A stretch of 64,000 nt of DNA, taken from assembly GCF_000384335.2 (NCBI RefSeq), contig NZ_KQ031382.1:2181545-2245544 (forward strand), read 5' to 3'. The position numbers and the translations under genes were made by a program. Within the stretch, counting starts at the first letter, position 1; every line of letters begins with the position of its first letter. Below the pieces are notes generated by a model. That model searched no databases, had not been told where the DNA came from, and saw only the letters and a program-made list of their open reading frames with translations. Source of the DNA: Hyphomicrobium sp. 99. GTDB lineage: Bacteria > Pseudomonadota > Alphaproteobacteria > Rhizobiales > Hyphomicrobiaceae. Below, in pieces: positions 18,144-27,133 of this stretch.

Positions 18144-18165
18144 GGCTGTTCCCCACGGAACAGCC
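18144..18165. other. Perfect 9-bp hairpin between SYLF and yceI genes
   Basis: GGCTGTTCC (18144-18152), loop CCAC, GGAACAGCC (18157-18165). It lies 22 bp after the SYLF stop on the minus strand. There is no T tract, so it is more likely an RNA-stabilising or rho-dependent end structure than a classical terminator; a regulator site is another option. Confidence 0.55.
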
Positions 18166-18187
18166 CAGCCGATGTCAGAACTCAAGA

Positions 18188-18736
18188 TTATTTCGAAATT
18201 CGCGAAATCTTCGATCCCTCGAGCGTCAGATTGTACATCAGGCCCTTGGGATCGAGGATGAACCCGACGACAGGGCTCGTAATCTTGTTGGTATCGATCG
18301 AACCGCCGACACCGACGGTGATGATGGCGACGGAACCGTCAACGCCGACCTTCCAGCCGGCCGTGCGCCGGAACTGCTCGAGCGCCTCGGGCGTCATGAA
18401 CGCGATGATGACGGACCGCGCCTGCACGCCGAGCTGAAATCCGAACGACGCCGAGATCGTATTGTAATATCCAGCGTTACGACCGTGGACGAGAAGGGCG
18501 CCTTCGCCGTATTCGCCGCCGACGCCGAACCCGGCTTTCACGACGGACGGAAAGACGAGAATGCCGACGGCCTTGTTCGCAAGTTCGCGCGCGCCCCCGA
18601 CCTGATAGAAAAACCGCTCGAGTGTTTCATGCACGCTGGCGTCGATCTCGCGCGCCGACGCGGCGCGACTTTCATGCGCGGACATGACAATCGCGCAGAG
18701 CGCGAACAGCGCTACGCTCATTCCCTTGATGGACAT
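18188..18736 (-). CDS. SYLF-domain (Ysc84-like) exported lipid-binding protein
   Basis: A 182-residue protein with a signal peptide (cleavage near 'ESRAAS') and a SYLF domain recognisable by 'ANKAVGILVFPSVVKAGFGV', 'GEYGEGALLV', 'GYYNTISASFGFQLGVQARS' and 'DTNKITSPVVGFILDPKGLM'. SYLF proteins bind phosphoinositides in eukaryotes; the bacterial role is poorly known and probably envelope-related. A GAGGGAG site precedes the ATG. Followed by a hairpin and then the YceI gene. Confidence 0.88.
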   Translation of the reverse strand: MSIKGMSVALFALCAIVMSAHESRAASAREIDASVHETLERFFYQVGGARELANKAVGILVFPSVVKAGFGVGGEYGEGALLVHGRNAGYYNTISASFGFQLGVQARSVIIAFMTPEALEQFRRTAGWKVGVDGSVAIITVGVGGSIDTNKITSPVVGFILDPKGLMYNLTLEGSKISRISK

Positions 18737-18910
18737 CGTGTACTCCCTCAGTTCCCCCGGTTGACTTATTGACGACGCTTCGTGGCCGAATTCGCGCGGA
18801 ATCGGGCAAAATCGGAATAAATGGTGCTCAGTTGCACGATGAATCGCCGTACCTGCCTATCACATCCGCGAAAAGGCGAGCTTTGGACCAATAAGCGAAC
18901 TCGTTAAGGA

Positions 18911-18985
18911 TGGTGGGCGGTATAGGGATTGAACCTATGACCCCACGCGTGTGAAGCGTGTGCTCTACCGCTGAGCTAACCGCCC
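18911..18985 (-). tRNA. tRNA-Val (anticodon CAC)
   Basis: On the minus strand a full cloverleaf: acceptor GGGCGGT/ACCGCCC, D stem GCTC/GAGC, anticodon stem CACGC/GCGTG with loop TTCACAC (anticodon CAC, reads GTG), T stem ATAGG/CCTAT with TTCAATC loop, discriminator A and an encoded CCA. Length is 72 nt plus CCA. It is the only gene in the 361-bp gap 18737-19097. Confidence 0.97.
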
Positions 18986-19097
18986 GTTTTGGGAAGCGCC
19001 CATATGCGAGGCGTCGGGTTAGCCTGTCAAGCGGCCCTCATCGCCGCGCTTGAGCCGATTTGTCCGGTCTGCTCTCCGATGAGGGAATGGACGAGCC

Positions 19098-19622
19098 TCA
19101 AGGCTTGCCCCCAGCCGGAACGATCGCAGCGCTAGAAAGAATAGCCTCGATGGCTGCGCGGCTCGCATGTCCGTTTTCGAATTCGCTCTTCGGCGCGTAA
19201 GCGGTCACGATCGCCGCGCGGCCTTCACCGCCCAGAACCAGCAGGAAGCGCGACTCGGGTCCCTGCGGGCCTTTGGCGTCCGCCAGCACATACGTGTAAG
19301 CGTCGCCCCGCTTGAGAGCGCCATCGGCGTAAGCGGCGTTCGTGTATTTGAGGCTCGCCAGAAAATCGAGAAACGCCTGACCCTTGAATTCGTGCAGCGC
19401 TTCGAGCGGAAGCTCCGCCGCCTCCACCGTGATGCCCGAAGCATCCTGGTGGATGGATGGCGTCTTGCCCGCGACCTCTTTGAAATTGTCCGCCACCTCA
19501 AACGCCACCGGCCCCACCAGCATCTTTTGCATCGCGAAGGCGCTCGGCACGCCCGCAAATGTCATGGCGACTGCAGCAAAGAACGCTGCGGCAATCAGCG
19601 CGAAGGGCGAGTTGTTGAGCAT
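19098..19622 (-). CDS. Exported protein of unknown function
   Basis: A 174-residue protein with a signal peptide (residues 1-30, 'FALIAAAFFAAVAMTFAGVP', cleaved near 'SAFA') and a mature domain of about 140 residues of mixed alpha/beta character ('MLVGPVAFEVADNFKEV', 'FLDFLASLKYTNAAYADG', 'RFLLVLGGEGRAAIVTAYAP'). I do not recognise the family. The start is set at ATG 19622, with AAGGA at about -8 to -12; the frame remains open upstream by chance. It is divergent from the MMPL transporter gene, sharing a 297-bp intergenic region (19623-19919). Confidence 0.75.
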   Translation of the reverse strand: MLNNSPFALIAAAFFAAVAMTFAGVPSAFAMQKMLVGPVAFEVADNFKEVAGKTPSIHQDASGITVEAAELPLEALHEFKGQAFLDFLASLKYTNAAYADGALKRGDAYTYVLADAKGPQGPESRFLLVLGGEGRAAIVTAYAPKSEFENGHASRAAIEAILSSAAIVPAGGKP

Positions 19623-19919
19623 TGAAGATCCTTGAAACGAGGAAAGGGGCGGGCCGCAATCAGGCTGTTCCACAGGCCAGCAGGGCAACGCAAGCGAACT
19701 CTGAATATCGTGCCGAATGGTCCCGCCGCGCTGACATATCTCTAGCAAAAGTTGTCGGTGGCCGGGGGCACGCTTGAGGCCCGCATATATAAGCCTGGAT
19801 TCGATGCGATGTAGTCCTTGCACCCAACCCCAGCAAAATGCGATGTCTCCCGGCAAACACGCACGATTGCAGGGGGCGCAGGGGCGGCTTCTTAGATCGA
19901 AGTCGTTGGGGAGGAACGT

Positions 19920-22232
19920 TTGGAACCAACGGAGCCGCAACGGCCGCACTTGATCTCGCTGGGCTTGAACAAGCTCGGCCTCATCGGGATCAAAGCGCCG
20001 ATCCTTTCCGCGCTCATTGTCGTGCTCATCACCGCCGCCGCGGTCATGGGGCTAACGCACCTGAAGGTCGACGACAGTCTTTCAGAGCTGTTCCGGACGA
20101 ACACCCCTGAGTTCAAAACCTACGAAGAGATCGACCGCCGCTTCCCATCGAGCGAATACGATGTTCTGGTCGTCGTCGAAGGCAAGAACCTATTGACGCG
20201 CGAGGGCCTGAAGGCCTTTGCGGGAGCTGCCGCCGATCTTCAGCTGGCCGATGGCGTCAACGGTATCGTCTCGATGCTTTCGGCACGCGGCAAGCCGGAT
20301 GCCACGGGATATGCGCCGCCCATCGTGCCCGATGATCTTCCCGAAGGCCCAGCCTTCGATCAAATCCTCGAAGCGCTGAAAAGCAACGACATCGTCAAGG
20401 GCAAGTTCCTCTCGAACGACGGCCAGCTCGCGCTGATCGTGCTCTCCCTCAACCGCGAGGCCGTCGCCGAGAAATCCGCCAAGGTCGTCATCGGGGGCAT
20501 CGAGCAGACCGCGAAGGAAGATCTCGAACCCGCCGGTCTCTCAGTGAAGCTCGCCGGCGCGCCGGTGATGCAACTCGAAATCCGCAACGCCGTCGAGCGA
20601 GATCAGCTCGTCTACAACGGCCTCGGCCTGTTTTTCGGCGCCGCCATCGCCGCGCTGTTCTTCCGCCGCATATCGCTGATGCTCGTCGCGGCCCTGCCGC
20701 CCGTCATCGCGGTCTGCTGGTCGCTGGGCCTGCTCGGATGGCTCCATTTCAAGCTCAATCTCTTCCTGAATGTGATGACGCCGCTCATCATGGTGATGGG
20801 CTTCGCCGACAGCATGCAGATGGTGTCCGCCATTCGCATTCGGTTGCGAGAAGGCGACAGCAAGCTTGAAGCCGTGAGATTTGCCGTCAACGTCGTCGGC
20901 CCGGCATGCGTGCTCGCGCACGGCGCGACGCTTCTGTCGTTCCTCGCGCTCCTGTTTTCGGAATCCGGCCTCATTCGCACGTTCGGCGAAGCCGGCGCCA
21001 TGGCAGTCTGCATCTCCTTCGTCGCGGTGATCGTCGTGCTGCCGATCCTGGCGCTCCTGCTGATCCGCAACGAAAAGACTTTGGCGCGCGACCACACCCC
21101 GGCAGACGGTATGATGGACGCGCTTGGCAACTTCGTCGGCGCCATCGTCGATCGCGTCATCAAGCATTCGGTCATCTATACGATCATCGGCATCGGGCTG
21201 TTCGCCTATTTCGCGTCGCTCCATCTGCAACTCGAGCCGCGCTATCGCCTCGCCGACCAGGTTCCCGATCGCGAGCAGGCGCTCGCAGCGACCGGCCGCA
21301 TCGACACCAAGCTGACCGGCGCCAATCCCTTCCACGTCATGATCCGTTGGCAGAACGGTGCCAGCCTTTACGATCCCGCCACGCTCAAAGTCATCGAGGA
21401 AACGCATCTCGCGCTCGAAAAGGCCGCTGGCCTCGGCAACGTCTGGTCGCTCGAAAGTCTCAGGCGCTGGCTGCGCGAAAACGGTGACGACAACGTTGAG
21501 ACGGTCAAGAAATACGTCAATCTTTTGCCTGAGCATCTCGTTCGCCGCTTCATAGCGAAGGAGCAGGACGCGGTCCTCGTGACCGGCCGGCTGCCGGATG
21601 TCGACGCGAGCCAGATTCTACCGCTCGTACATAAGGTCGACGAAGCGCTCGCCCCGGTTCGTAAGGCCTATCCGAACTACGAGATATCGGTGACCGGACT
21701 GCCCGCGCTCGCCGCGCGCAACAGCTACCGCATGATCTCGCAGCTCGATGAAAGCATCCCGCTTTGCGTGCTCGTCGCCGCAGTGCTGCTGGCTCTCGCC
21801 TTCCGCTCCGTTTTCGTCGGCTTCATCAGCTTGCTCCCCGGCCTGTTTCCGGTCGTCACGTCTGGCGCGATGCTCTGGTATCTGGGAGGGGGCCTCGAGT
21901 TCTCATCCGTCGTCGCGCTCATCGTGGTGTTCGGATTGGGCGTCGACGCGCTCATCCACTTCCTCAATCGTCTGCGGCTTGAAGAAAAACCGGGCGTGGA
22001 GCCCGAGATCGCGATCCGCCGCGCCCGTGTGCTCGTCGGCCCGGCGATCATCCTGACAACGATCGTGCTTGCCTTCGGATTGGGCGTTACCGTGTTCTCG
22101 CAGCTTCCGTCGCTTCGGCTGTTTGGCCTCGTGTGCGGCGTGACGCTTCTGGCGTCGCTCATTGCCGATCTGGTTTTCCTTCCGGCAACAATCCTGGTCT
22201 ATCGCCGCTATATCAGCGGTCACGACGTCTGA
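19920..22232 (+). CDS. MMPL/RND-superfamily transporter
   Basis: A 770-residue membrane protein with the duplicated RND layout: TM1 (about 25-47), a periplasmic loop, a TM cluster (about 228-392), TM7 (about 415-435), a second periplasmic loop, and a final TM cluster (about 625-765). The sterol-sensing-like segment 'PLIMVMGFADSMQMVSAIRI' and 'VFGLGVDALIHFLNRLR' are the two family repeats. Such proteins move lipids, hopanoids or other hydrophobic molecules, but this one is shorter than HpnN and its substrate is not known. It starts at TTG with a strong GGGGAGGA site 4-5 nt upstream. The DsrE gene follows by 86 bp. Confidence 0.85.
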   Translation: MEPTEPQRPHLISLGLNKLGLIGIKAPILSALIVVLITAAAVMGLTHLKVDDSLSELFRTNTPEFKTYEEIDRRFPSSEYDVLVVVEGKNLLTREGLKAFAGAAADLQLADGVNGIVSMLSARGKPDATGYAPPIVPDDLPEGPAFDQILEALKSNDIVKGKFLSNDGQLALIVLSLNREAVAEKSAKVVIGGIEQTAKEDLEPAGLSVKLAGAPVMQLEIRNAVERDQLVYNGLGLFFGAAIAALFFRRISLMLVAALPPVIAVCWSLGLLGWLHFKLNLFLNVMTPLIMVMGFADSMQMVSAIRIRLREGDSKLEAVRFAVNVVGPACVLAHGATLLSFLALLFSESGLIRTFGEAGAMAVCISFVAVIVVLPILALLLIRNEKTLARDHTPADGMMDALGNFVGAIVDRVIKHSVIYTIIGIGLFAYFASLHLQLEPRYRLADQVPDREQALAATGRIDTKLTGANPFHVMIRWQNGASLYDPATLKVIEETHLALEKAAGLGNVWSLESLRRWLRENGDDNVETVKKYVNLLPEHLVRRFIAKEQDAVLVTGRLPDVDASQILPLVHKVDEALAPVRKAYPNYEISVTGLPALAARNSYRMISQLDESIPLCVLVAAVLLALAFRSVFVGFISLLPGLFPVVTSGAMLWYLGGGLEFSSVVALIVVFGLGVDALIHFLNRLRLEEKPGVEPEIAIRRARVLVGPAIILTTIVLAFGLGVTVFSQLPSLRLFGLVCGVTLLASLIADLVFLPATILVYRRYISGHDV

Positions 22233-22318
22233 ACGGACGACTAGGCCCTCGGAGGTTGCGGCAGTCCACGCCGACGGCGTAGTGTTTGCGAGCGTTATCA
22301 TCGGCAACGAGGGCAGCG

Positions 22319-22696
22319 ATGCCGCAGAAGCTCATGATCATCCTGGCAAGCACGGATCCGCTGAGCTGCGAAGGCTTGAGCGCGCCGCTCTTTCAGGCAT
22401 GCGTCGCCGCCGGCATGAACTACAGCGTCGAAGTCGTCTTTACGGGCCCCGCTGCCAAATTGCTGCGGAGCGGCGTCGCCGAAGGTATCTGCCTGAAGGC
22501 CGACGAAAAGCGCACGATCTACGATTTCATCAAGGAAGGGCACGCGGCAGGCGTAAGGTTCTTCTGCTTCTCGCCGGGGCTGGACGGCTGTCCCTTGCGA
22601 AAGGAAGAACTGATTCCCGAATTCAGCGGCGTCATCGGCGCTGCACATTTCGTCGAGGAAATCATGTCGAGCGAATGCCGGGTCCTTACGTACTGA
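22319..22696 (+). CDS. DsrE/DsrF-family protein
   Basis: A 125-residue single-domain protein of the DsrE/F/H-like fold: 'KLMIILASTDPLSCEGLSAP' at the N-terminus, 'VEVVFTGPAAKLL' and 'CFSPGLDGCPLRKEELIPEF'. Several Cys (18, 28, and in the 'FCFSPGLDGC' loop) could take part in sulfur transfer or redox chemistry, which is an inference from the family. A GAGGG site precedes the ATG at 22319. It overlaps the convergent gph gene by 11 bp at the 3' end. Confidence 0.78.
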   Translation: MPQKLMIILASTDPLSCEGLSAPLFQACVAAGMNYSVEVVFTGPAAKLLRSGVAEGICLKADEKRTIYDFIKEGHAAGVRFFCFSPGLDGCPLRKEELIPEFSGVIGAAHFVEEIMSSECRVLTY

Positions 22697-23369
22697 CGGC
22701 AGTCCCGAGAAACTTCCGGAGAGCGCCCGGCAATTCGCGATAATCATCGATGATGGCATCCGGCCCAAACGACGCGACGGGATCCACGCTGTATCCGAAG
22801 CTCACCGCCACAACGGGCACGCGTGCCGCCTTCGCCGTCTTGATGTCCGTCTCGCTGTCGCCGATCATGATGCTCGTCTGAGGAACGCCGCCAGCCCGCG
22901 CAATTGTGCCGGTCAAATGCAGCGGATCGGGTTTGTAGGCGCCGAGGCTGTCACGCCCGGTGACCGCAGAAAAATAATGAGCGAGGTTCATCGATTCGAG
23001 AACAGCTCGAGCTTGCAGCTCCATTTTGTTCGTGCACACCGCAAGCGTCGCGCCTTCGGCCTTAAGCCCATCGAGGGTCGCGATGACGTGCGGATAGGGA
23101 ACGCTGTAATCGGCCAGATGCGCCGTATAATAGATGATGAACACCTCGAAGAGGTCGTGCAACTCGCGCTCAGACAGCTTCCGCCCGTGCGCCTTCACTG
23201 CGCCGTCGATCATCGCCAGCGCCCCGTGACCGACGAACGGCCGGATGGCGAGTTCGTTGACGCGGTCGAGGCCAAGCGTCGAGAGCACGTGATTCGTCGC
23301 TTCGGCGAGATCCGGCGCCGTATCGACAAGCGTACCGTCAAGGTCGAAGACGATCGTCCAGCCCTGCAT
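22686..23369 (-). CDS. gph: Phosphoglycolate phosphatase (HAD family)
   Basis: A 227-residue HAD hydrolase. Motif I 'VFDLDGTLVDTAPDL' has nucleophile Asp9 and acid/base Asp11; motif II/III are 'AVCTNKMELQAR' and 'YKPDPLHL'; motif IV is 'MIGDSETDIKTAK'. The short helical cap and 'AEATNHVLSTLGL' fit Gph, which clears 2-phosphoglycolate made in DNA repair and by oxygenation. A GAGGAG site precedes ATG 23369; the frame is open 16 codons further upstream without a better start. Confidence 0.88.
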   Translation of the reverse strand: MQGWTIVFDLDGTLVDTAPDLAEATNHVLSTLGLDRVNELAIRPFVGHGALAMIDGAVKAHGRKLSERELHDLFEVFIIYYTAHLADYSVPYPHVIATLDGLKAEGATLAVCTNKMELQARAVLESMNLAHYFSAVTGRDSLGAYKPDPLHLTGTIARAGGVPQTSIMIGDSETDIKTAKAARVPVVAVSFGYSVDPVASFGPDAIIDDYRELPGALRKFLGTAVST

Positions 23370-23527
23370 GAATTCTCCTCGCGTTTTCAAGGTAGCGTAT
23401 TCATCTCGCGCAGCCATGTCACGGCGTCACGAAGGCCTGATAGGGTAGGCTGGCTTGAAAGAGCCGCATCCGCAGCCTAGAGAGGTCCCGCGCGGAGGGC
23501 GCTGATTTTACAAAGCTTGAGGCCGTA

Positions 23528-24250
23528 ATGAGCAATGACGATTGGAAGCGACAAGCCGCCGAACAGGCGCTGACGTACGTCGAAGACGGAATGAAGCTTG
23601 GACTTGGCACCGGCTCGACAGCGGCGAAATTCGTCGAACTTCTCGGCGACAAAGTCAAAGCCGGCCTCAAGGTCGTTTGCGTGCCGACCTCGGAAGCCAC
23701 GCGCGCGCAAGCGGCGGCGCTTGGCATTCCCCTGACGACCCTCGACGAGACGCCGTTTCTCGATCTGACCGTCGATGGCGCCGATGAAATCGATGAAGAG
23801 CTGCGTCTCATCAAGGGCGGCGGCGGCGCCCTGCTGAGGGAGAAAATCGTCGCTGTCGCATCCGGACGCGTCGTGATCATCGCCGATAACTCCAAGCTCG
23901 TCGAAACGCTGGGCCGTTACCCCCTGCCGCTCGAAGTCGTGCCGTTCGGGCTCGCCGCGACCGAGCAGCTCATCATTAAGCTCGCGGCCGATTCCGGATG
24001 CGAAGGCGAGGTAAAGCTTCGCATGGGCCAAGACGGCAAGCCGTTCGTGACCGACAACGGCAATTACATCCTCGATTGTGCCTTCGGCGCGATTGAGGAT
24101 CCCGAAGCCCTCGACGACGCTTTGAAGCTCGTGCCGGGCATCGTCGACACGGGACTATTTTTAGGAATTGCAGACGTCGGCATCATTGCCGGGCCGAAAG
24201 GCATTGAAGTGATATCCGGAATTGAAATTGATTTCGAAGAGGATGATTGA
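23528..24250 (+). CDS. rpiA: Ribose-5-phosphate isomerase A
   Basis: Interconverts ribose 5-phosphate and ribulose 5-phosphate in the pentose phosphate pathway. The 240-residue protein has the family motifs '[16 protein letters not shown]', '[20 protein letters not shown]' (catalytic Asp and Glu) and '[12 protein letters not shown]'. Length matches RpiA. It is divergent from gph and heads a run rpiA - DUF2059 - gor - SDR; the downstream DUF2059 gene begins 1 bp after its stop. Confidence 0.95.
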   Translation: MSNDDWKRQAAEQALTYVEDGMKLGLGTGSTAAKFVELLGDKVKAGLKVVCVPTSEATRAQAAALGIPLTTLDETPFLDLTVDGADEIDEELRLIKGGGGALLREKIVAVASGRVVIIADNSKLVETLGRYPLPLEVVPFGLAATEQLIIKLAADSGCEGEVKLRMGQDGKPFVTDNGNYILDCAFGAIEDPEALDDALKLVPGIVDTGLFLGIADVGIIAGPKGIEVISGIEIDFEEDD

Positions 24251-24251
24251 G

Positions 24252-24743
24252 ATGGGCTACGCCCTGCGAATAATTGCTCTGAGCCTTATTTGTTTTTCAG
24301 GTGCAGCCCTAGCCGAAGATACGCCGCCATCGCAGCCGGATCCGGCGCGCGTCGCCGCGGCGCGTGATCTTCTCGAAGTCACGGGCGTTACGAAGCAGAT
24401 GGACGGCATGGTTCAGGCCATGACGCGCGGCTTCGCCAAGGGCGCCAACGCCACGTCATCCGAAGCCGGAAAGAAGCTTTCCGAACAGTTCGATCAGAGC
24501 ATGAAGAAGCTTCTCGAATACCAGGACCAGATGATCAGCGATTTCGCCAACCTCTATGCCGAGACCTTCACGGCTGAGGAAATGAAAGCCGTCGCCGACT
24601 TCTATCGTTCTGGTCCCGGAGCCAAGTTCATCTCCAAAACGCCGGAATTGATGAAAAAAGGCGCGGAGATCGGCATGAAATATTCAACCAAGATCGCTGA
24701 CGAGATGAGGGCGGGGGAAACGCAGCCACCCGAGCAGAAATAG
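24252..24743 (+). CDS. DUF2059-domain exported protein
   Basis: A 163-residue protein with a signal peptide ('YALRIIALSLICFSGAALA') and a DUF2059 helical domain ('ARDLLEVTGVTKQMDGMVQA' through 'FTAEEMKAVADFYRSGPGAK'). Function unknown; the family is common in proteobacterial periplasms. Start at 24252 is preferred because GAGG lies 9 nt upstream; an ATG at 24243 overlapping the rpiA stop is possible. The close spacing to rpiA suggests coupled translation. Confidence 0.82.
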   Translation: MGYALRIIALSLICFSGAALAEDTPPSQPDPARVAAARDLLEVTGVTKQMDGMVQAMTRGFAKGANATSSEAGKKLSEQFDQSMKKLLEYQDQMISDFANLYAETFTAEEMKAVADFYRSGPGAKFISKTPELMKKGAEIGMKYSTKIADEMRAGETQPPEQK

Positions 24744-24774
24744 TTCTGAACAAATAATCACGTCAGACCACGCA

Positions 24775-26157
24775 ATGACAAATTTCGATTTTGATCTCTT
24801 CGTCATCGGTGCGGGCTCCGGTGGCGTCCGGGCTGCCCGCATCGCGGCCAGCCACGGCGCCAAGGTGGCCATTGCCGAAGAATTCCGGATCGGCGGCACG
24901 TGCGTCATCCGTGGCTGCGTTCCGAAAAAGCTGCTCGTTTACGCCAGCCGCTTCGCCGATGAATTCGCGGACGCCGAGGGCTTCGGCTGGACCGTCAGCG
25001 GTGAGACATTCAATTGGGCGTCGCTCGTCGCCGCAAAGGATAAGGAAATTTCGCGCCTCGAAGCCGCCTATCGCGCGACCCTCGAGAAATTCAAGGTGCA
25101 AGTATTTCCCGAGCGCGCGACGCTTGTCTCGCCACACGAGGTGCGTCTCGAAAATTCCGGCCGAACGGTCACTGCAAAGACGATTTTGGTGGCGACCGGC
25201 GGCCATCCCAACCTCGATCACACGCTGCCGGGTGTCGAGAACGTCATCACGTCCAATGAGGTGTTCGACCTGAAAGAGTTTCCGCGCCGGATCGTCATCG
25301 CGGGCGGCGGCTACATCGCCGTGGAGTTCGCATCGATCTTCAATGGCCTCGGCGCCGACGTAACGCTGATCTATCGCGGCGACAAATTCCTCCGCGGCTT
25401 CGACGAGGATATGCGCGACGGGCTTGCAGCCGCGATGACGGCACGCGGCATCCGCATCATTACCGGCCAAAAGATCACAAGGGTCGAGAAGACGTCGTCG
25501 GGCATCGTCGGCACGATCTCCGACGGCGAAACGCTCGCAGCCGATCAGATCATGTTTGCGATTGGCCGTTCGCCGAATACGAAAGGCCTTGGCCTCGAGG
25601 CTCTCGGCGTTCGCGTCAATTCCGAAGGCGCCATCGTCGTCGATAACGCCTCGCAGACGGCAGTGCCATCAATCTACGCCGTCGGCGACGTTACCAACCG
25701 CGTGAACCTGACGCCGGTCGCGATCCGCGAAGGCCATGCGTTAGCCGATTCCCTATTCGGCAAGAAGCCGTGGATCGTCGACTACACGACAATCCCGACC
25801 GCAGTTTTCTCGACACCCGAGATCGGCACCGTCGGGTTCACCGAGCAGGAAGCGCGTGCCCAGTACAAGGACGTCCATATCTACAAAACGAGCTTCCGGC
25901 CGATGAAGGCGATCCTCGCCGGCCGCAATGAGAAAATGCTCATGAAGATTATTGTCGAAGGCGCGAGCGACCGCGTCGTCGGCGTCCACGTTTTGGGGCC
26001 TGATGCGGCCGAGATCGTTCAGATGGCAGCGATCGCCGTCCGCATGCGTGCGTGCAAGTCGGACTTCGACCAGACGATGGCCTTGCATCCATCCGCCGCA
26101 GAGGAACTGGTCACGCTTCGTGAGAAATGGCTCGCCCCTGGCGAAGCCGCCGGTTGA
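24775..26157 (+). CDS. gor: Glutathione-disulfide reductase
   Basis: FAD- and NADPH-dependent reductase that keeps glutathione reduced. The 460-residue protein has the FAD motif 'VIGAGSGGVRAARIAASHGA' (10-29), the redox disulfide in 'GGTCVIRGCVPKK' (Cys43, Cys48), the NADPH Rossmann 'AGGGYIAVEFASIFNGLG', and the C-terminal His-Glu pair in 'LHPSAAEELVTL'. The 'CVIRGC' variant of the redox motif is usual in alphaproteobacterial Gor. It lies 31 bp after the DUF2059 gene and 82 bp before an SDR gene. The GST at 7.3 kb would draw on the same glutathione pool. Confidence 0.94.
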   Translation: MTNFDFDLFVIGAGSGGVRAARIAASHGAKVAIAEEFRIGGTCVIRGCVPKKLLVYASRFADEFADAEGFGWTVSGETFNWASLVAAKDKEISRLEAAYRATLEKFKVQVFPERATLVSPHEVRLENSGRTVTAKTILVATGGHPNLDHTLPGVENVITSNEVFDLKEFPRRIVIAGGGYIAVEFASIFNGLGADVTLIYRGDKFLRGFDEDMRDGLAAAMTARGIRIITGQKITRVEKTSSGIVGTISDGETLAADQIMFAIGRSPNTKGLGLEALGVRVNSEGAIVVDNASQTAVPSIYAVGDVTNRVNLTPVAIREGHALADSLFGKKPWIVDYTTIPTAVFSTPEIGTVGFTEQEARAQYKDVHIYKTSFRPMKAILAGRNEKMLMKIIVEGASDRVVGVHVLGPDAAEIVQMAAIAVRMRACKSDFDQTMALHPSAAEELVTLREKWLAPGEAAG

Positions 26158-26239
26158 TCGTCGGAAAGCGCCGCCGTATGGGTTCGCGCCCACGTCTCGA
26201 CGAGACTTCACGACACGAACTCACGGCAAGAGGGAACAC

Positions 26240-26995
26240 ATGACGCGGCTCACCGGCAAAATCGCAATCGTCACGGGCTCTGGCGGCGGCATCGGACAAG
26301 CCATCGCCTCAAGGTTCGCCCTCGAAGGCGCGCATGTCTGGGTCACCGACATCAATGGGGAAACCGCCGAAGAGACGGTTCAGAAGATCAAAGCCAAAGG
26401 CGGCGCCGCGACGGCAATGGTCGTCGATGTATCAAAAGGCCAGGATCTGACCGCCCTCCTGCGTAACGTCGAGAAAGCGCACGGATATGCGGATGTCCTG
26501 GTCAACAACGCGGGCATTCTCGTGCGCGGCGAAGTTCGTCAACTGTCGGATGCCGACTGGGCGAAGCTGCGCGAGGTTAACCTCGATGCTATCCTAAGGC
26601 TGTCGCGCGATGCACTGCCTCTGCTCCGGAAATCGAAGTCGCCGTCGATCATCAATATCTCATCGATCATGGCGCACCGGGGCCTCCGTCCGCTGGCTGC
26701 CTATACGGCCACCAAGGGCGCGATCACGGCGTTGACCAAGGGCCTCGCCGTCGAATACGCGCCGTTTAACGTTCGCGTGAATTCCGTCGCGCCCGGCTAC
26801 GTCGAAACGGGCATCACGGACAGGCTGTTGAAGCTGCCCCCAGTCAAGAAGGCCCTGATCGACAAAACGCCGATGGGGCGCCTCGGACGGCCCGAAGACA
26901 TGACCGGCGCGGCAGTCTTTTTTGCCTCCGACGACAGCCTATATTGCACGGGTTCAGAACTGGCCGTCGATGGCGGCATGTCTGCAGGGCTCTAG
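26240..26995 (+). CDS. Short-chain dehydrogenase/reductase (SDR)
   Basis: A 251-residue classical SDR: cofactor motif 'VTGSGGGIGQAIA' (11-23), 'NNAG' (89-92), and catalytic Ser142, Tyr155 and Lys159 in 'ISSIMAHRG' and 'YTATKGA'. The C-terminal 'GSELAVDGGMSAGL' is typical of FabG-like enzymes. Asp37 after the second strand ('WVTDIN') suggests NAD rather than NADP preference. Start at ATG 26240 with AGAGGG upstream; the open frame continues into gor without homology. The substrate is unknown. Confidence 0.88.
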   Translation: MTRLTGKIAIVTGSGGGIGQAIASRFALEGAHVWVTDINGETAEETVQKIKAKGGAATAMVVDVSKGQDLTALLRNVEKAHGYADVLVNNAGILVRGEVRQLSDADWAKLREVNLDAILRLSRDALPLLRKSKSPSIINISSIMAHRGLRPLAAYTATKGAITALTKGLAVEYAPFNVRVNSVAPGYVETGITDRLLKLPPVKKALIDKTPMGRLGRPEDMTGAAVFFASDDSLYCTGSELAVDGGMSAGL

Positions 26996-27133
26996 GCGAG
27001 CAATAGGGGATTGGAGCGCTGGCGTTGCCGGCCAATATCTCCTATAAGCCCCGGGATAATATGCCACAGAGCCGTGAAAGGCGCCGCCTTCGGGCACGCG
27101 CCCCAAATGTGCTTTTCAGGAGTTTACGTTACT

